25,529 bases of DNA, taken from the NCBI GenBank assembly GCA_964579675.1, contig CAZOIA010000070.1, positions 1 through 25,529 of the forward strand, given 5' to 3'. Position numbers and translations under genes: made by a program. Under the pieces are notes generated by a model. That model was not told the DNA's origin. It ran no database searches and saw nothing but the letters and a program-made list of their open reading frames with translations. This document shows, one piece after another, positions 6,006 to 15,400 of the stretch (position 1 is the first letter of the stretch; each line of letters starts with the position of its first letter). The DNA comes from CAZOIA01 sp964579675. Its GTDB lineage: Bacteria > Planctomycetota > Phycisphaerae > UBA1845 > PWPN01.

Positions 6006-8207
6006 TCAGCTTGCGCAGGCCGGATCGGCTGCCACGTTCGCCCCGCTCATGCAGTCCTGGAAGATGGTGAAATCGTTTTGATCCACGTCGTCGTCGCTAT
6101 CCAGGAGAGCATCGATGCAGGCGGGATCACCCTGGGCGATGCCCGGGCCGCTGTAACAGGCCTGGAAAACACCGAAGTCCGACTGGTCTGAGTCCCGGTC
6201 GTGGTCGAGGTCGCCGGGGCTGGAAAGGTGAATGCTGTATCTGGCGGGTCCGGGAAGCCAGGCGGTGTTGTCGCGCTTGAGATCACGGGCGTAGGCATGC
6301 AACTTCTGTTGAACCGCCGGTGCCCACGCAGGCTTGACGGCGAATGCGAAAGTCACGCTTCGTTGATTCCCATCGGTCGATGTCGATGCCGACAATGGCG
6401 TGATGTAAGTGTCCGAACCCCAGTCGTTCAGCCGCCAGGCCCACCGACCTCCGCCGGTCACATCACCCATAAACGTCCAATCCCCACCCTGGGACGCGAT
6501 TTCAGCGTCGCTCACACCCCACGCAAGCTGCCCGCGTGCGTGATCTGATTCGAAGGTGCCGTCGTCCAGCGTTACGCGCACGTCTGCGATGTCATTCACG
6601 CCATCGTCATCGCTGGCGGTGACCGTTGCCTCGCAGGGCGTGGCGTCGTCCGCGATGAGCCAGGTCCTGTTGATAGCGGCATGGGCGATCTCCGGAGAAA
6701 TATCCGGCTGGTTCCAGATATGCACGTCGTCGTAACGGCTGTCCGTCTTGTGAACCTGGAAGATCGTGTAGCCCGAGCCAAAACGCTGGTTCGCGTCCGT
6801 ACGGTCGATAATGAGGTTGTCGTTCGCCCAGACCCGGATGTGCCAACCGGCCATCTGAATCCGAATACGCTGGAACTCGCTGGCGTCGGCGACCGCCGCT
6901 GAGATCTCCTGCATTGTGCCATCGTGCTGGTTCCACAGGCCGATGGCTCCATTCTGGCGGAGGTAGACCAGGTATCCGCTGTGTCCCTGACTATGGAACC
7001 GGCCACCCATGTGAAACAGGAATCCGATCCAGTGGTTCGGGTCCGTGGCGTTGTTCACACGCATCTGAAGATTCACATCGAAATCGCCGTAGATGTACTG
7101 CAAGGCGCAAGTCTCGCCATTCCAGGGGAAATCGACCCGGCTCTGTCGAAGCGTCTCGGCCTCGACCGCCCACCGGCCTGCCTTGACCATCCAGGGATGC
7201 GAGATCGCACCGGATGAGAAATCGTCGCCGAAGTATGCGGGCGTCGGATCGGGGACATAAGGTGACACAGGCGGCGCCGGGTTCGGGTATCCGTTGGCCA
7301 GGTCGGCGTAAGCCTGTCCCAGTGGAGAGACGCCGTTCGCCTTGACGAGGGCGACGGTTGCCCACTCGCCGCTGTCACGGGAGACAAACCAGAACCAACG
7401 GTTGATGCCGGTCTGCTCCAGCCTCGGCAGGTAGCGCTGGGCAAACCAGATGATCCACTCTTCGCTCAGCGCTCCCATCCACTCACCGATGGGGAGCTCG
7501 GTGATCCACACCTCGGCTCCGGCGTACCTGTTGCCATCGACGGTGTGGCACCAATCGATGAAAGGCTCAACGAAGTCCCGGATCGGCTGGTCGGGATCCT
7601 CAATCTGGGTCGGTCCACAGTAGCTATGGACGTTCCAGATGTCGATATGCATCGGCTGGCCGTACGCGGTTTCATAGAGGTTGAGGACATCCTGATACCA
7701 GCCCGTCGTGTAGGCCAACCTGTCGGTGGTCGAGCCGCCGGTGATCGCTCCGATGCAGAACCTGGCTGTCGGATCGCGTTGGCTGATGAAATCATAATAG
7801 GTCTTGTACATGTGAGCGTACTGCTCCTTGGTCAGGCCGTCCTGGGAGCCAAGATCAGGCTCGTTGCCGATGATCCAGATCTTGCCCGGGTTGTCGGTGA
7901 CCCACTGGTCGAATCCAACCGGGTCGTTGATCTGCCCGGTCTGCTCGTCGTAACCCCACCACCGCACGGGAATGCCGACGTAGTTGTAGTAGTGGTTGGG
8001 CCGACACATCTGGCAGAGAGTGCCTGTGTGGAGTCCGTTCCAGTCGTAATCGAGGCAACCTGCAGGCATGCCGAGATCATCCAGCACGCCCCAGCCCGCC
8101 ACGCCATACGGATTAGGGGGCGTTTCATCTCCCAGCAGGTCACACGAAAAGAGGAGCAACGCACCAAAGAACAGAACGGTGGTTACGTTTTGCTGGTGAG
8201 CTTCCAT
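6006..8207 (-). CDS. Secreted glycoside hydrolase-like protein with LamG/DUF1080-like module and dockerin-like tail
   Basis: The protein has 733 residues from the ATG at 8207, chosen over TTG 8231 because AGGAGG sits just upstream. A signal peptide (VTTVLFFGALLLFSC) is followed by a TIM-barrel-like catalytic region at about 30-310. Candidate clan-A catalytic glutamates are E116 (WIIGNEPD) and E237 (VWITELPIG); the spacing fits an acid/base and nucleophile pair. A beta-sandwich resembling LamG/DUF1080 modules follows at about 325-500 (DDFSSG, WIGFLFHMGG, IRIQMAGWHIRVWAND). Next comes a domain at about 505-660, then a C-terminal dockerin-like double motif at about 665-715 (DLDHDRDSDQSDFGVFQAC and DSDDDVDQNDFTIFQDC), typical of planctomycete secreted proteins. 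The substrate is unknown. The gene is convergent with the importer, only 29 bp from its last stop. Confidence 0.85.
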   Translation of the reverse strand: MEAHQQNVTTVLFFGALLLFSCDLLGDETPPNPYGVAGWGVLDDLGMPAGCLDYDWNGLHTGTLCQMCRPNHYYNYVGIPVRWWGYDEQTGQINDPVGFDQWVTDNPGKIWIIGNEPDLGSQDGLTKEQYAHMYKTYYDFISQRDPTARFCIGAITGGSTTDRLAYTTGWYQDVLNLYETAYGQPMHIDIWNVHSYCGPTQIEDPDQPIRDFVEPFIDWCHTVDGNRYAGAEVWITELPIGEWMGALSEEWIIWFAQRYLPRLEQTGINRWFWFVSRDSGEWATVALVKANGVSPLGQAYADLANGYPNPAPPVSPYVPDPTPAYFGDDFSSGAISHPWMVKAGRWAVEAETLRQSRVDFPWNGETCALQYIYGDFDVNLQMRVNNATDPNHWIGFLFHMGGRFHSQGHSGYLVYLRQNGAIGLWNQHDGTMQEISAAVADASEFQRIRIQMAGWHIRVWANDNLIIDRTDANQRFGSGYTIFQVHKTDSRYDDVHIWNQPDISPEIAHAAINRTWLIADDATPCEATVTASDDDGVNDIADVRVTLDDGTFESDHARGQLAWGVSDAEIASQGGDWTFMGDVTGGGRWAWRLNDWGSDTYITPLSASTSTDGNQRSVTFAFAVKPAWAPAVQQKLHAYARDLKRDNTAWLPGPARYSIHLSSPGDLDHDRDSDQSDFGVFQACYSGPGIAQGDPACIDALLDSDDDVDQNDFTIFQDCMSGANVAADPACAS

Positions 8208-8485
8208 CAGCCCTCCTGCTCTGTGTGGCAACGAAGCATGATGCTGCCGCTGTTTATCTCCAAGAAAATGTCAGTTTCTCACGCTCGGAACCGCTCGGGC
8301 CTGCCCGTTCGCGCATCCACCCGAACCGCCGGGCGAGCCGACGGTTCCATTCGGCTCAGACACGGTGGGACTGAATCCGCGACGTAGTTCCAGATCCTAT
8401 TGTACCAGGAGCCACGCCCCGATGGCAGCCTTCGTGGCCTTGACCTTCGTATGGGCCATGGTGGACTCTGCGGCTCTACAGGTTC
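8208..8485. other. Intergenic gap between the two hydrolase genes
   Basis: This 278-bp gap separates the agarase-like gene from the dockerin-tailed hydrolase gene, both on the minus strand. It holds the AGGAGG ribosome-binding site of the latter (ending near 8212). A CTGACA that could serve as a -35 box is present on the minus strand at about 8265, but no good -10 box follows. No convincing gene or terminator is seen. The gap is large enough that the downstream gene may have its own promoter. Confidence 0.4.
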
Positions 8486-10840
8486 TCAGCGCCCAGTCGT
8501 GAACCTGAGGTTGTCGATCCAAACGTACAGCCTCTGATCCCAGGGCACGCCCTCCTTAGAGGCGTCCAGGTAGAACTGGATCGACTCGATCTGACCGGCA
8601 TGAGGCCTCTCAAGGGCAAAACGGCATTTAGCCCACTTCAGTGGAGTCATCTCACCTTTGGCATCGAGCGGCGCGTCGAGCAGCACCTTCTGGTCCGTAT
8701 CCGTGACGCGAACGGACAGGAACTTCGATGCAACGGTCGTCTCACCCTTGACGTCGACCGCGCGATTCGGCATCACCTCAAGCGTGAGGTGTGTGCCCCG
8801 GGTCAGTTTGAGGGCCGGGCCGACATATCGCCAGACGATCTCGCCCTTGCGTTCGTTCTGCTTGCCGGACTTCTTGTTGATGCTGTTGAGCGTGAACTGG
8901 ACACGTGCCGATGACCTGCCGGATCGCTTCTGCCTGGTGTCCGCGAAGGACCACACGACACCATTCCAGCCAGCATCCTCCAGACTGACGTTACGCCAGC
9001 CCGACAGATCTTCGAAGGCCAGGCAGGCTTGGGCTCTGGCCTCTGCGCCCGCCTTCTCCACATAGAAGGGAACGGGGTCGCTGTATCGTCCCCCCAATCG
9101 CGAGGCATCGACCGCCCGCACGCACCAGTACCACAAGCCTGCGGCCAGCGGCTCGCGCGGAGCAAAGCTCGTGTCTTTGATCCGGTCCTGGCGGATGGTC
9201 TGAGCCTCGGGAAAGCACTTCTCGGGCGAATAGAGCAGCGTGGCCGAGGTCCCACCCTCAGGCAAGACCCATTCAAACTTCGGCGTCGCGGAGACTTTGG
9301 GCAGACCGTTGAGATCATCGACGGGTTGCGCGGCCGTGACCTCGCCCTTGGGTGATTGGGGTGTTGGCGCCTCCAGCAGTCTCAATTCCTTGCCCTCGAC
9401 AACATAGTCATACAACTGAGCATTGAACGTACCCATCACATCCAGCGCGGTGACGTAGGGCTCATCCTTCACGTTCACCAGACCGAAGTTGGCCTTCTCG
9501 CCATCGGTTCGTCCAAGGCTCGGCTCGTCGTAATACTGGAACCACTGCGCACCGAGACAAGGATGAACGGTCTCGCCGTCCGGCCCCTTGAACTTGAAAT
9601 CCAGGAGCTTCTTGAACTGGTCGAAGTAGAACTCGCCGCGCTCACGTTGAAAACGCCGCCAACCTTTGTTCCGGGCAAATTGCGTATCGTCGGCGAGGGT
9701 GGCCCACTCCGTTATCATGAAGGGTTTGCCCGTCTGCGCAAACACGCGGCTATAGAGCTTGTGGTGTTCTTCCAGTGAAGCGTTCTCCATGTAGGAGTTG
9801 ATGGCTATGATATCACAGTACTGGCCCGCCTTTTTCCAGATGCGTTCGTTGTACGCCTGGTGCTCCTTGAAACTCACGTCGAAGGCGGTTGTCCACAGAG
9901 CCCAGCGGGCGCTGAACACCAGATGGTTGGGATCGTGATGCCGCATCGCTGCCGTGACGATCCGGTAGTACTGGTCGGCAATGGCCTCCGCGAAGTCTTT
10001 CTTGTCCTCGTAGATCGAGGGACGCTCGGGTGTGTTTGGCAGCTCTTGCACGTTGATCAGCGTATTCCCCTTGCCGCCGAAGTCGTCAAATGACGTTCCG
10101 TACGCCGCGTTGAGCTTCTTGATCGACTTGTATCGGTTCTTGAGGAAGACTTCGGCCCAATACTGCTTGCCCGGCACGTCGGCAGGCTGGGCGATGAACG
10201 CGTCCGGCAGCGTTGGCCCATCTCGCTTGCCCCAGTAGTCGGCGCCCACCCACCCCAGTTCATTGTCGGGGAACGCACCGATCCGGTACCTGCTCCCGGC
10301 GAGCTTGGCCAACGATTTCGCGCGCTCGTCGGCGGCCTGGGCGAAACGGGGATCAAACACGTCCGGGAAGTCCCGGCCAATCTTGGCGACGCCCAGTTTG
10401 TATGCTCGCGGCGTGATGAACAGGCACGCGGCGTTTTCCGTGATCTGGGGAACGCCCTGGTCGCACCAGCAGCCCAGACCGTTGAAGCCCCAGCGTCTCA
10501 GCATCGACTTGAGATCATGACGCCAGGCGTCGCGGTCGTTGTTGTACTTGGCCTGATTTCCGTAGGGATTCGGGTACGAGTCCAATGTGGGGCAAAAGCC
10601 ACCCCATCGGTCGGCGAAGTTGGCCGTCGTCATCGCCGCCGAGATGAATGCGTGGTTGCTGGGTGTGATCAGGTAATACCGGTCATCGAGGAGCTCGACG
10701 CGGAAGAACCTGCCCCGATTATGGCCCCTCAGGCCGGTGTACCCACCGTAGCGGTCCAGTGTCGCCGCCATCGCGGACCGGGGCTGGGCGATGCCGATAC
10801 AACTGATCAGCATTACCTGTACGCAATATGCTACACGCAT
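8486..10840 (-). CDS. Secreted agarase-like glycoside hydrolase (clan GH-A)
   Basis: This 784-residue secreted enzyme probably cleaves a beta-linked, galactan-like polysaccharide. A signal peptide covers about 1-26 (VMLISCIGIAQP, then AMAA). The N-terminal signature RGRFFRVELLDDRYYLITP followed by DLKSMLRRWGFNGLG resembles beta-agarase families such as GH50. Candidate catalytic residues are E194 in GAFPDNELGW (acid/base) and E378 in KPFMITEWA (nucleophile). After the barrel, a fibronectin-like segment lies at about 515-595 (FEWVLPEGGTSATLLYSPE, WYWCVRAVDA). A beta-rich carbohydrate-binding-like domain spans about 605-784. The ATG at 10840 has GGAG 9 nt upstream. It starts 16 nt after the sulfatase stop, so the two are almost certainly co-transcribed. 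The exact GH family and substrate are not certain. Confidence 0.85.
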   Translation of the reverse strand: MRVAYCVQVMLISCIGIAQPRSAMAATLDRYGGYTGLRGHNRGRFFRVELLDDRYYLITPSNHAFISAAMTTANFADRWGGFCPTLDSYPNPYGNQAKYNNDRDAWRHDLKSMLRRWGFNGLGCWCDQGVPQITENAACLFITPRAYKLGVAKIGRDFPDVFDPRFAQAADERAKSLAKLAGSRYRIGAFPDNELGWVGADYWGKRDGPTLPDAFIAQPADVPGKQYWAEVFLKNRYKSIKKLNAAYGTSFDDFGGKGNTLINVQELPNTPERPSIYEDKKDFAEAIADQYYRIVTAAMRHHDPNHLVFSARWALWTTAFDVSFKEHQAYNERIWKKAGQYCDIIAINSYMENASLEEHHKLYSRVFAQTGKPFMITEWATLADDTQFARNKGWRRFQRERGEFYFDQFKKLLDFKFKGPDGETVHPCLGAQWFQYYDEPSLGRTDGEKANFGLVNVKDEPYVTALDVMGTFNAQLYDYVVEGKELRLLEAPTPQSPKGEVTAAQPVDDLNGLPKVSATPKFEWVLPEGGTSATLLYSPEKCFPEAQTIRQDRIKDTSFAPREPLAAGLWYWCVRAVDASRLGGRYSDPVPFYVEKAGAEARAQACLAFEDLSGWRNVSLEDAGWNGVVWSFADTRQKRSGRSSARVQFTLNSINKKSGKQNERKGEIVWRYVGPALKLTRGTHLTLEVMPNRAVDVKGETTVASKFLSVRVTDTDQKVLLDAPLDAKGEMTPLKWAKCRFALERPHAGQIESIQFYLDASKEGVPWDQRLYVWIDNLRFTTGR

Positions 10841-10856
10841 GGTTTACAACTCCGTT

Positions 10857-12326
10857 TCACTTCTGCTGCTGTCGCGGCTTGCGACCGAGGTAGTGTTCAT
10901 ACCATTTGATTTCCTGATCCTTCAGTTTCCCGCTTGGCAGGCCGGGGCGCTTCAGGCCGTCCGCCCACCGTGACAACTGCTTTCCGAGGCGCTCGGCCAC
11001 AGCGGGCTCGCACTGGATCAGGTTCTTCTTCTCGTGCTCAGGACTGGCCAGGTCGAAGAGGTACCGGGTCCCGTCCGCAAGGTGGAGGTACTTCCACTTG
11101 CCCGACCGAACGGCGGCCTGGCCCCAGAAACGCCAGTAAAGCAATTCGTGCGGAGACCCCTTGTCTGCCCCCGTCAGATAGGGGATGAGGTTGACGCCGT
11201 CGAGATCCGGCGAAGCAGGCAAGCCAGCCATCGCCAGCGCCGTGGCGGCCACGTCCAGGGAGATAACCGCCTGCTCGCAGACCGCTCCTTCCGGGAGCAC
11301 GCCCTTCCAGCGCATGAGAAAGGGCACACGAATCCCGCCTTCGGTCAGCATTCCCTTCTCGCCGATCCACGGATCATTGAGTGAACCGTCCCAGGCACCG
11401 CCGCGCATAGTCACCGGCAGGTCCTGCTTGTGGATCTTAAGCGGTGCTCCGTTGTCGCTCATGAAGAAGATGAGGGTCTTCTCGTCTATCCCATGTGCCC
11501 GCAATTCGTCGAGGATGCTGCCCACGCCGTCGTCTATCGCAGACATCATCGCCAAAGCGTAGCGCCGTCGTTCCGGCATTTCTCCGGTAAAGCGTCGCAG
11601 GTACTCCTTTGTAGCTTCCAGGGGCACGTGGGGAGCGAAGTACGCCAGGTACAGAAGGAAAGGGCGATCCTTGTTGCGCCGGATAAACGCGACGGCGGCT
11701 TGGCTTTGGGCGTCAAGACGGTACAGGCCGGTGCGGACCTGCTCTCCCTCAAACCTCAGCGAACCGCTGGTCAGATCGAAGTTCGCCGTATAATCGGAGA
11801 AGTGCCCGTGGAAGAACTCGGAGAAGCCTCGGGCGCCGGGCAGATAGGGAGCAACTTTTTCGCGGGGGATGCCAATGTTCTTACGACGCTGTGCCTGGGG
11901 AAGGTTCTCAGCGATCCACTCAGAGCACGAGCGATTCGGCTCCAGGTGCCATTTGCCGATCATGCCGGTGACGTAGCCCGCCCTCTGCATTCGCCCGGGC
12001 AACGTCTGAACTTCGAGGGGAAGCGGTCCCTGGCCGTTGTGATCCACGCCGAAACGCTGCTGGTATCGGCCGGTCAGCAGACCTGCCCGTGAGGGGACGC
12101 ACTGCGGCGCGGTGATGTAGCCCGAAGTCGCCCGCACGCCCTCCCGGGCCAGGCGGTCGATGTGCGGCGTCTTGATGTCGACCACCGATCCTTGACACGA
12201 CAAGTCCGCCCAGCCCTGATCATCGGTGAAGACGACAATGATGTTGGGCTTGACGACGGCCTGCCCCGCCGCGGTCGTACCCGAAGGTCCGACCAGGCAG
12301 GATATGATGGCTGCGATTACCGTCAT
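10857..12326 (-). CDS. Secreted sulfatase (type I, formylglycine-dependent)
   Basis: This 489-residue family S1 sulfatase removes sulfate esters, here most likely from a polysaccharide. A signal peptide precedes VKPNIIVVFTDDQGWADL, whose D35 and D36 bind the catalytic calcium. The maturation motif CVPSRAGLLTGR starts at C76, the residue converted to formylglycine. GKWHLE provides the conserved K125 and H127, and FMSDNGAP supplies further metal ligands. Length is normal for the family. The ATG at 12326 has no clear SD sequence; a promoter-like pair immediately upstream would make the transcript nearly leaderless. The maturation enzyme is not in the window. Pairing with the agarase-like hydrolase 16 nt downstream suggests combined desulfation and depolymerisation of a sulfated galactan, which is an inference. 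Confidence 0.93.
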   Translation of the reverse strand: MTVIAAIISCLVGPSGTTAAGQAVVKPNIIVVFTDDQGWADLSCQGSVVDIKTPHIDRLAREGVRATSGYITAPQCVPSRAGLLTGRYQQRFGVDHNGQGPLPLEVQTLPGRMQRAGYVTGMIGKWHLEPNRSCSEWIAENLPQAQRRKNIGIPREKVAPYLPGARGFSEFFHGHFSDYTANFDLTSGSLRFEGEQVRTGLYRLDAQSQAAVAFIRRNKDRPFLLYLAYFAPHVPLEATKEYLRRFTGEMPERRRYALAMMSAIDDGVGSILDELRAHGIDEKTLIFFMSDNGAPLKIHKQDLPVTMRGGAWDGSLNDPWIGEKGMLTEGGIRVPFLMRWKGVLPEGAVCEQAVISLDVAATALAMAGLPASPDLDGVNLIPYLTGADKGSPHELLYWRFWGQAAVRSGKWKYLHLADGTRYLFDLASPEHEKKNLIQCEPAVAERLGKQLSRWADGLKRPGLPSGKLKDQEIKWYEHYLGRKPRQQQK

Positions 12327-12335
12327 CTGGTCTCA

Positions 12336-12364
12336 AGTATACCCCGTGGACTCAGGCGTGACGA
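12336..12364 (-). promoter_or_regulatory. Candidate sigma-70-type promoter of the sulfatase unit
   Basis: On the minus strand, TCGTCA (12364-12359) is separated by 17 nt from TATACT (12341-12336), matching 4 of 6 and 5 of 6 consensus positions. Transcription would begin about 3 nt before the ATG at 12326, so the mRNA would be nearly leaderless, in line with the missing SD sequence. Confidence 0.4.
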
Positions 12365-12419
12365 TAGACGTGCGCGGGACGAGGCTCGACAGGTCGAAGT
12401 TGTTGGCTCGGACAGACTC

Positions 12420-15400
12420 TCAGCTCGCCTGAGCCTGGCGGGTGCGGAACCTGGGCCAGTCGATCTGGCTGATGTGGCGTTCTTCGGCTTCCGCTTTCTC
12501 GGTGGCTACCGTCGACAGCGACGGGTGCTGCTCCTCGTCGAAATGCCGGGCGGACTCGATCACCTCGGTCAAGCCGGCTGTGTTCTTGGCGAGGGCGGTC
12601 AGCAGTTTTCGACGCTTCTCCACCGCCTGACTGAAGCTGTCGGTCACCGCCTCGCTCTCGGCAATCAGTTTCTTCATGCGGTGGCTCGCCTGTTGGCTGG
12701 CGGCCCGGGTTGCGTGGGCCACCTGTTCGCAGGCGGCACGGGCCCCCAGACCCACCTGTTCGCAGGCCGCGTGGGCTGCGAGTGTGGCCTGCTCCAGTCG
12801 CGTGGCCAAATCCTGGCTGCGGGCCAGCTCGAGTTGCCATTGCTCCGAGTTCAGTTTCGCATCCAGGGCCTCGTGGCAGCGCCGCATCACCGCGAGGATG
12901 TCGGCTGCCATTTTGGCCGAGGTGCGCAGTTGATCCGACTGCGTGCGGACCTCCTCTGCGCTGTCCTTCCAGTACCGCATGGTTTCCTGTGTTTGGGACG
13001 ACAACTCGCGCAGGCTTGAGGCAATCTCGGCAGCCTGATCGAGTTCCTGGCGGAGTTGTTGCCGCTCAGCTCGGGCTGACGTTACCAGATCCGCCAGCAT
13101 CGCCGCCACCTGGGGGTTCAGTTCAATCTTGACGGGCCTGGGGCGCTCCGCCTGCTCGAGGGCGGTGACCCGCTCGGTCGCATGCTGAAGCGCATCAATC
13201 ACTGTGTGCAGGTGCCCCGTGTGCCGGCTGGTGACGTCGTTGATCCTCTCACCCAACGAGGCAACGTTCCGAGAGAATGATTGCTCGGCCTTCTTGAACG
13301 TGTCGGCGGGAGTCGCGGTGGCAGCGAGCGTCTTGACGTTCTTGTTGAGCATTTCGCAACGGCGTTTCAAGTCCGCGACTTTCTCCTGCTGCTGGTCGCG
13401 CTCGTGGTCGATCCGCTCCATGATCCCGCTGACGGTCTCGCTGTGCTGCTCGCGGAGACCCTCGATGTCCTCGACGGAGGCAGCGCGGGCGGCCAGGGCC
13501 TCCACCGCCTTCTGCGTCTGGTCGAAGCGTCCGGCGAAGCGTTTGACCGTTTGCTCGAACTGCGCCTTGCGGGAACGGATCTCCTGCGCAAATCTGTGGA
13601 TCTGCTCGGCGTGCTCGGACTGGATCGCTTTGAGGTCATCGGTGGTCGCGATGTCAGCCGGCAGTTCGTTCATCCGCTGGACCAGCCGCTCGCAACGGTT
13701 GTCAATGCCATCTACCAGTGACTCGAGGTCGCGGCGCTGGGACGCGATCGTCGCCAGGATCTGTTCACTGTCGCGAGCCTGCTGCTGGCGGACCTCCTCA
13801 ACGAGTTTCGCCTCGGCGGCGTTGGCGCTGATCTCCTCGAGGTTCTCCTGCGTCTGCACCCAACACGAGGCCGTCTGCTCGAACTGCTCGTGCATCTCCC
13901 GCCGTTGCTCGTCCAGCAGTTGCAGGAGCTGCGAACCTTCCTCCTCCTGTTTGGCCCGGAACCGGGCGAGTTCCTCCTCATCCACCTTTGAAGAGACGAC
14001 GGCGTCGAGCCGGGCCTGGGTCGATCGATAACGTTCGACCACGCCTTCGATCAGCTCCTGCATCGCCTCGTGATTCATCTCGATCCGGCCGAGGAGATCG
14101 GCGTTCTGCCGGGTCTGGGCCTGGCGAAGTTCCTCCACCTCTGATCGGGCGGCGAACTGCTCGCTCAACTCGTCGATGCGCTTCTGCATGCCCGCGTGGT
14201 GCGTGAGCAGTTTCTGCCTGAGATCCTGGAGTTGCTGGGCCTGGTTGATCACGCGGCCGGCCAACTCCTTAAGCTGCGATTCCTGTTCCTCCGAAGCGGA
14301 TCGGGATTGCCGGGTGACCGCCTGATGGAACTCCTTGAGCGCGTTAGTCTCGTTGGTAAACCGCCGGACGATATCAGAAATGGCCTCGGCCTGTTCCGCC
14401 CGGACGCGCTGCAGTTCCTCCGCCGTCGCCGACTTGCCCTCGAGTTCCTCGAGGACCCCTTTGATGGCGTCCAACTTCGAGGCGACCTGCTGGCCGAGCA
14501 AGTTGATCTCGTGCTCCCGCTGGCTCAGTTGCGCTCCGAGCTTGTCGATCGTCTCGGACTGCCGGTTGCGCAGGGCGGCCAGATCCTCAGCCCTGGCGGT
14601 CTCGCCCATACGCTGACGGAGTTCCTGTCGCGTTTTCTCCAACTCGGCATCCATTCGTTCGATCATCTGGATCCGGGCCCGAGCGGATGAGTCACTCAGC
14701 AATTCGAATGCCTCGCGATCGGCCTTGCCCTCCAATTGCTGGTCGATCTCCTGACGCGCCTCGGCCAGCCTGGCGCCCACGTCCCCGGCGATTTCGGCAT
14801 GGGCCTGCTCGTTCGATTCGCGCAGCGATTCAAGCTCCTCGTGCCCGGCCTTGCCGTGCAGTTGCTGGTTGACCCCCCGACGTGTTTCTGCGAGTTGTGT
14901 GTCCACGCGGTCGATCAGTTCAGCGTGAGTCTGCGCATATGATTCCCGCAGCTTGCTCAGGTTGTTCTGGGTCTGATCGTATCGTTGGCGAACCGCGTCG
15001 GTGATTTCGGCGACGCGTTCACGATGCTTCTCAAGGCGGCCCAGTACATCCTGGATGCGGCGATCATACTGTGAATCCAAGTTCACCAGTGCGTCTTTGG
15101 TGACCGCGGTTACCGACAAGTCCGTCATGCGCTTGTGGATCTGAGCCCATCGGGTCTCGGCGAGTTCCACCAACTGCTGGAACTCTGCCCGTTGTCTGGC
15201 GACCTCATCGAGCACCCGTCTGGCCTCGCTCAGGTGCCTGGTTCGGATTTCTTCGAGGTCTTTCGCCGGGGCCGCCGTCCGAGCCAGCTCTTCGAGTTGC
15301 TTCTGGGTGGACTGACATCGGGAGGTCACGTCGTCGATGACCGCCTGGATGTCTTTCCGATGGGCCTCCAGTCTCTCCTTCGTGGTCAGCCATCGCCTCC

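Noticed and set aside
8397..8459. Small minus-strand frame of 20 residues beginning MAHTKVKATK
   Set aside because: It has no ribosome-binding site, is very short, and lies in the gap after the agarase-like gene; nothing supports expression.
12684..12782. CRISPR-like short repeats
   Set aside because: The 33-bp units are contiguous without unique spacers and keep the reading frame, so they are protein-coding hendecad repeats.
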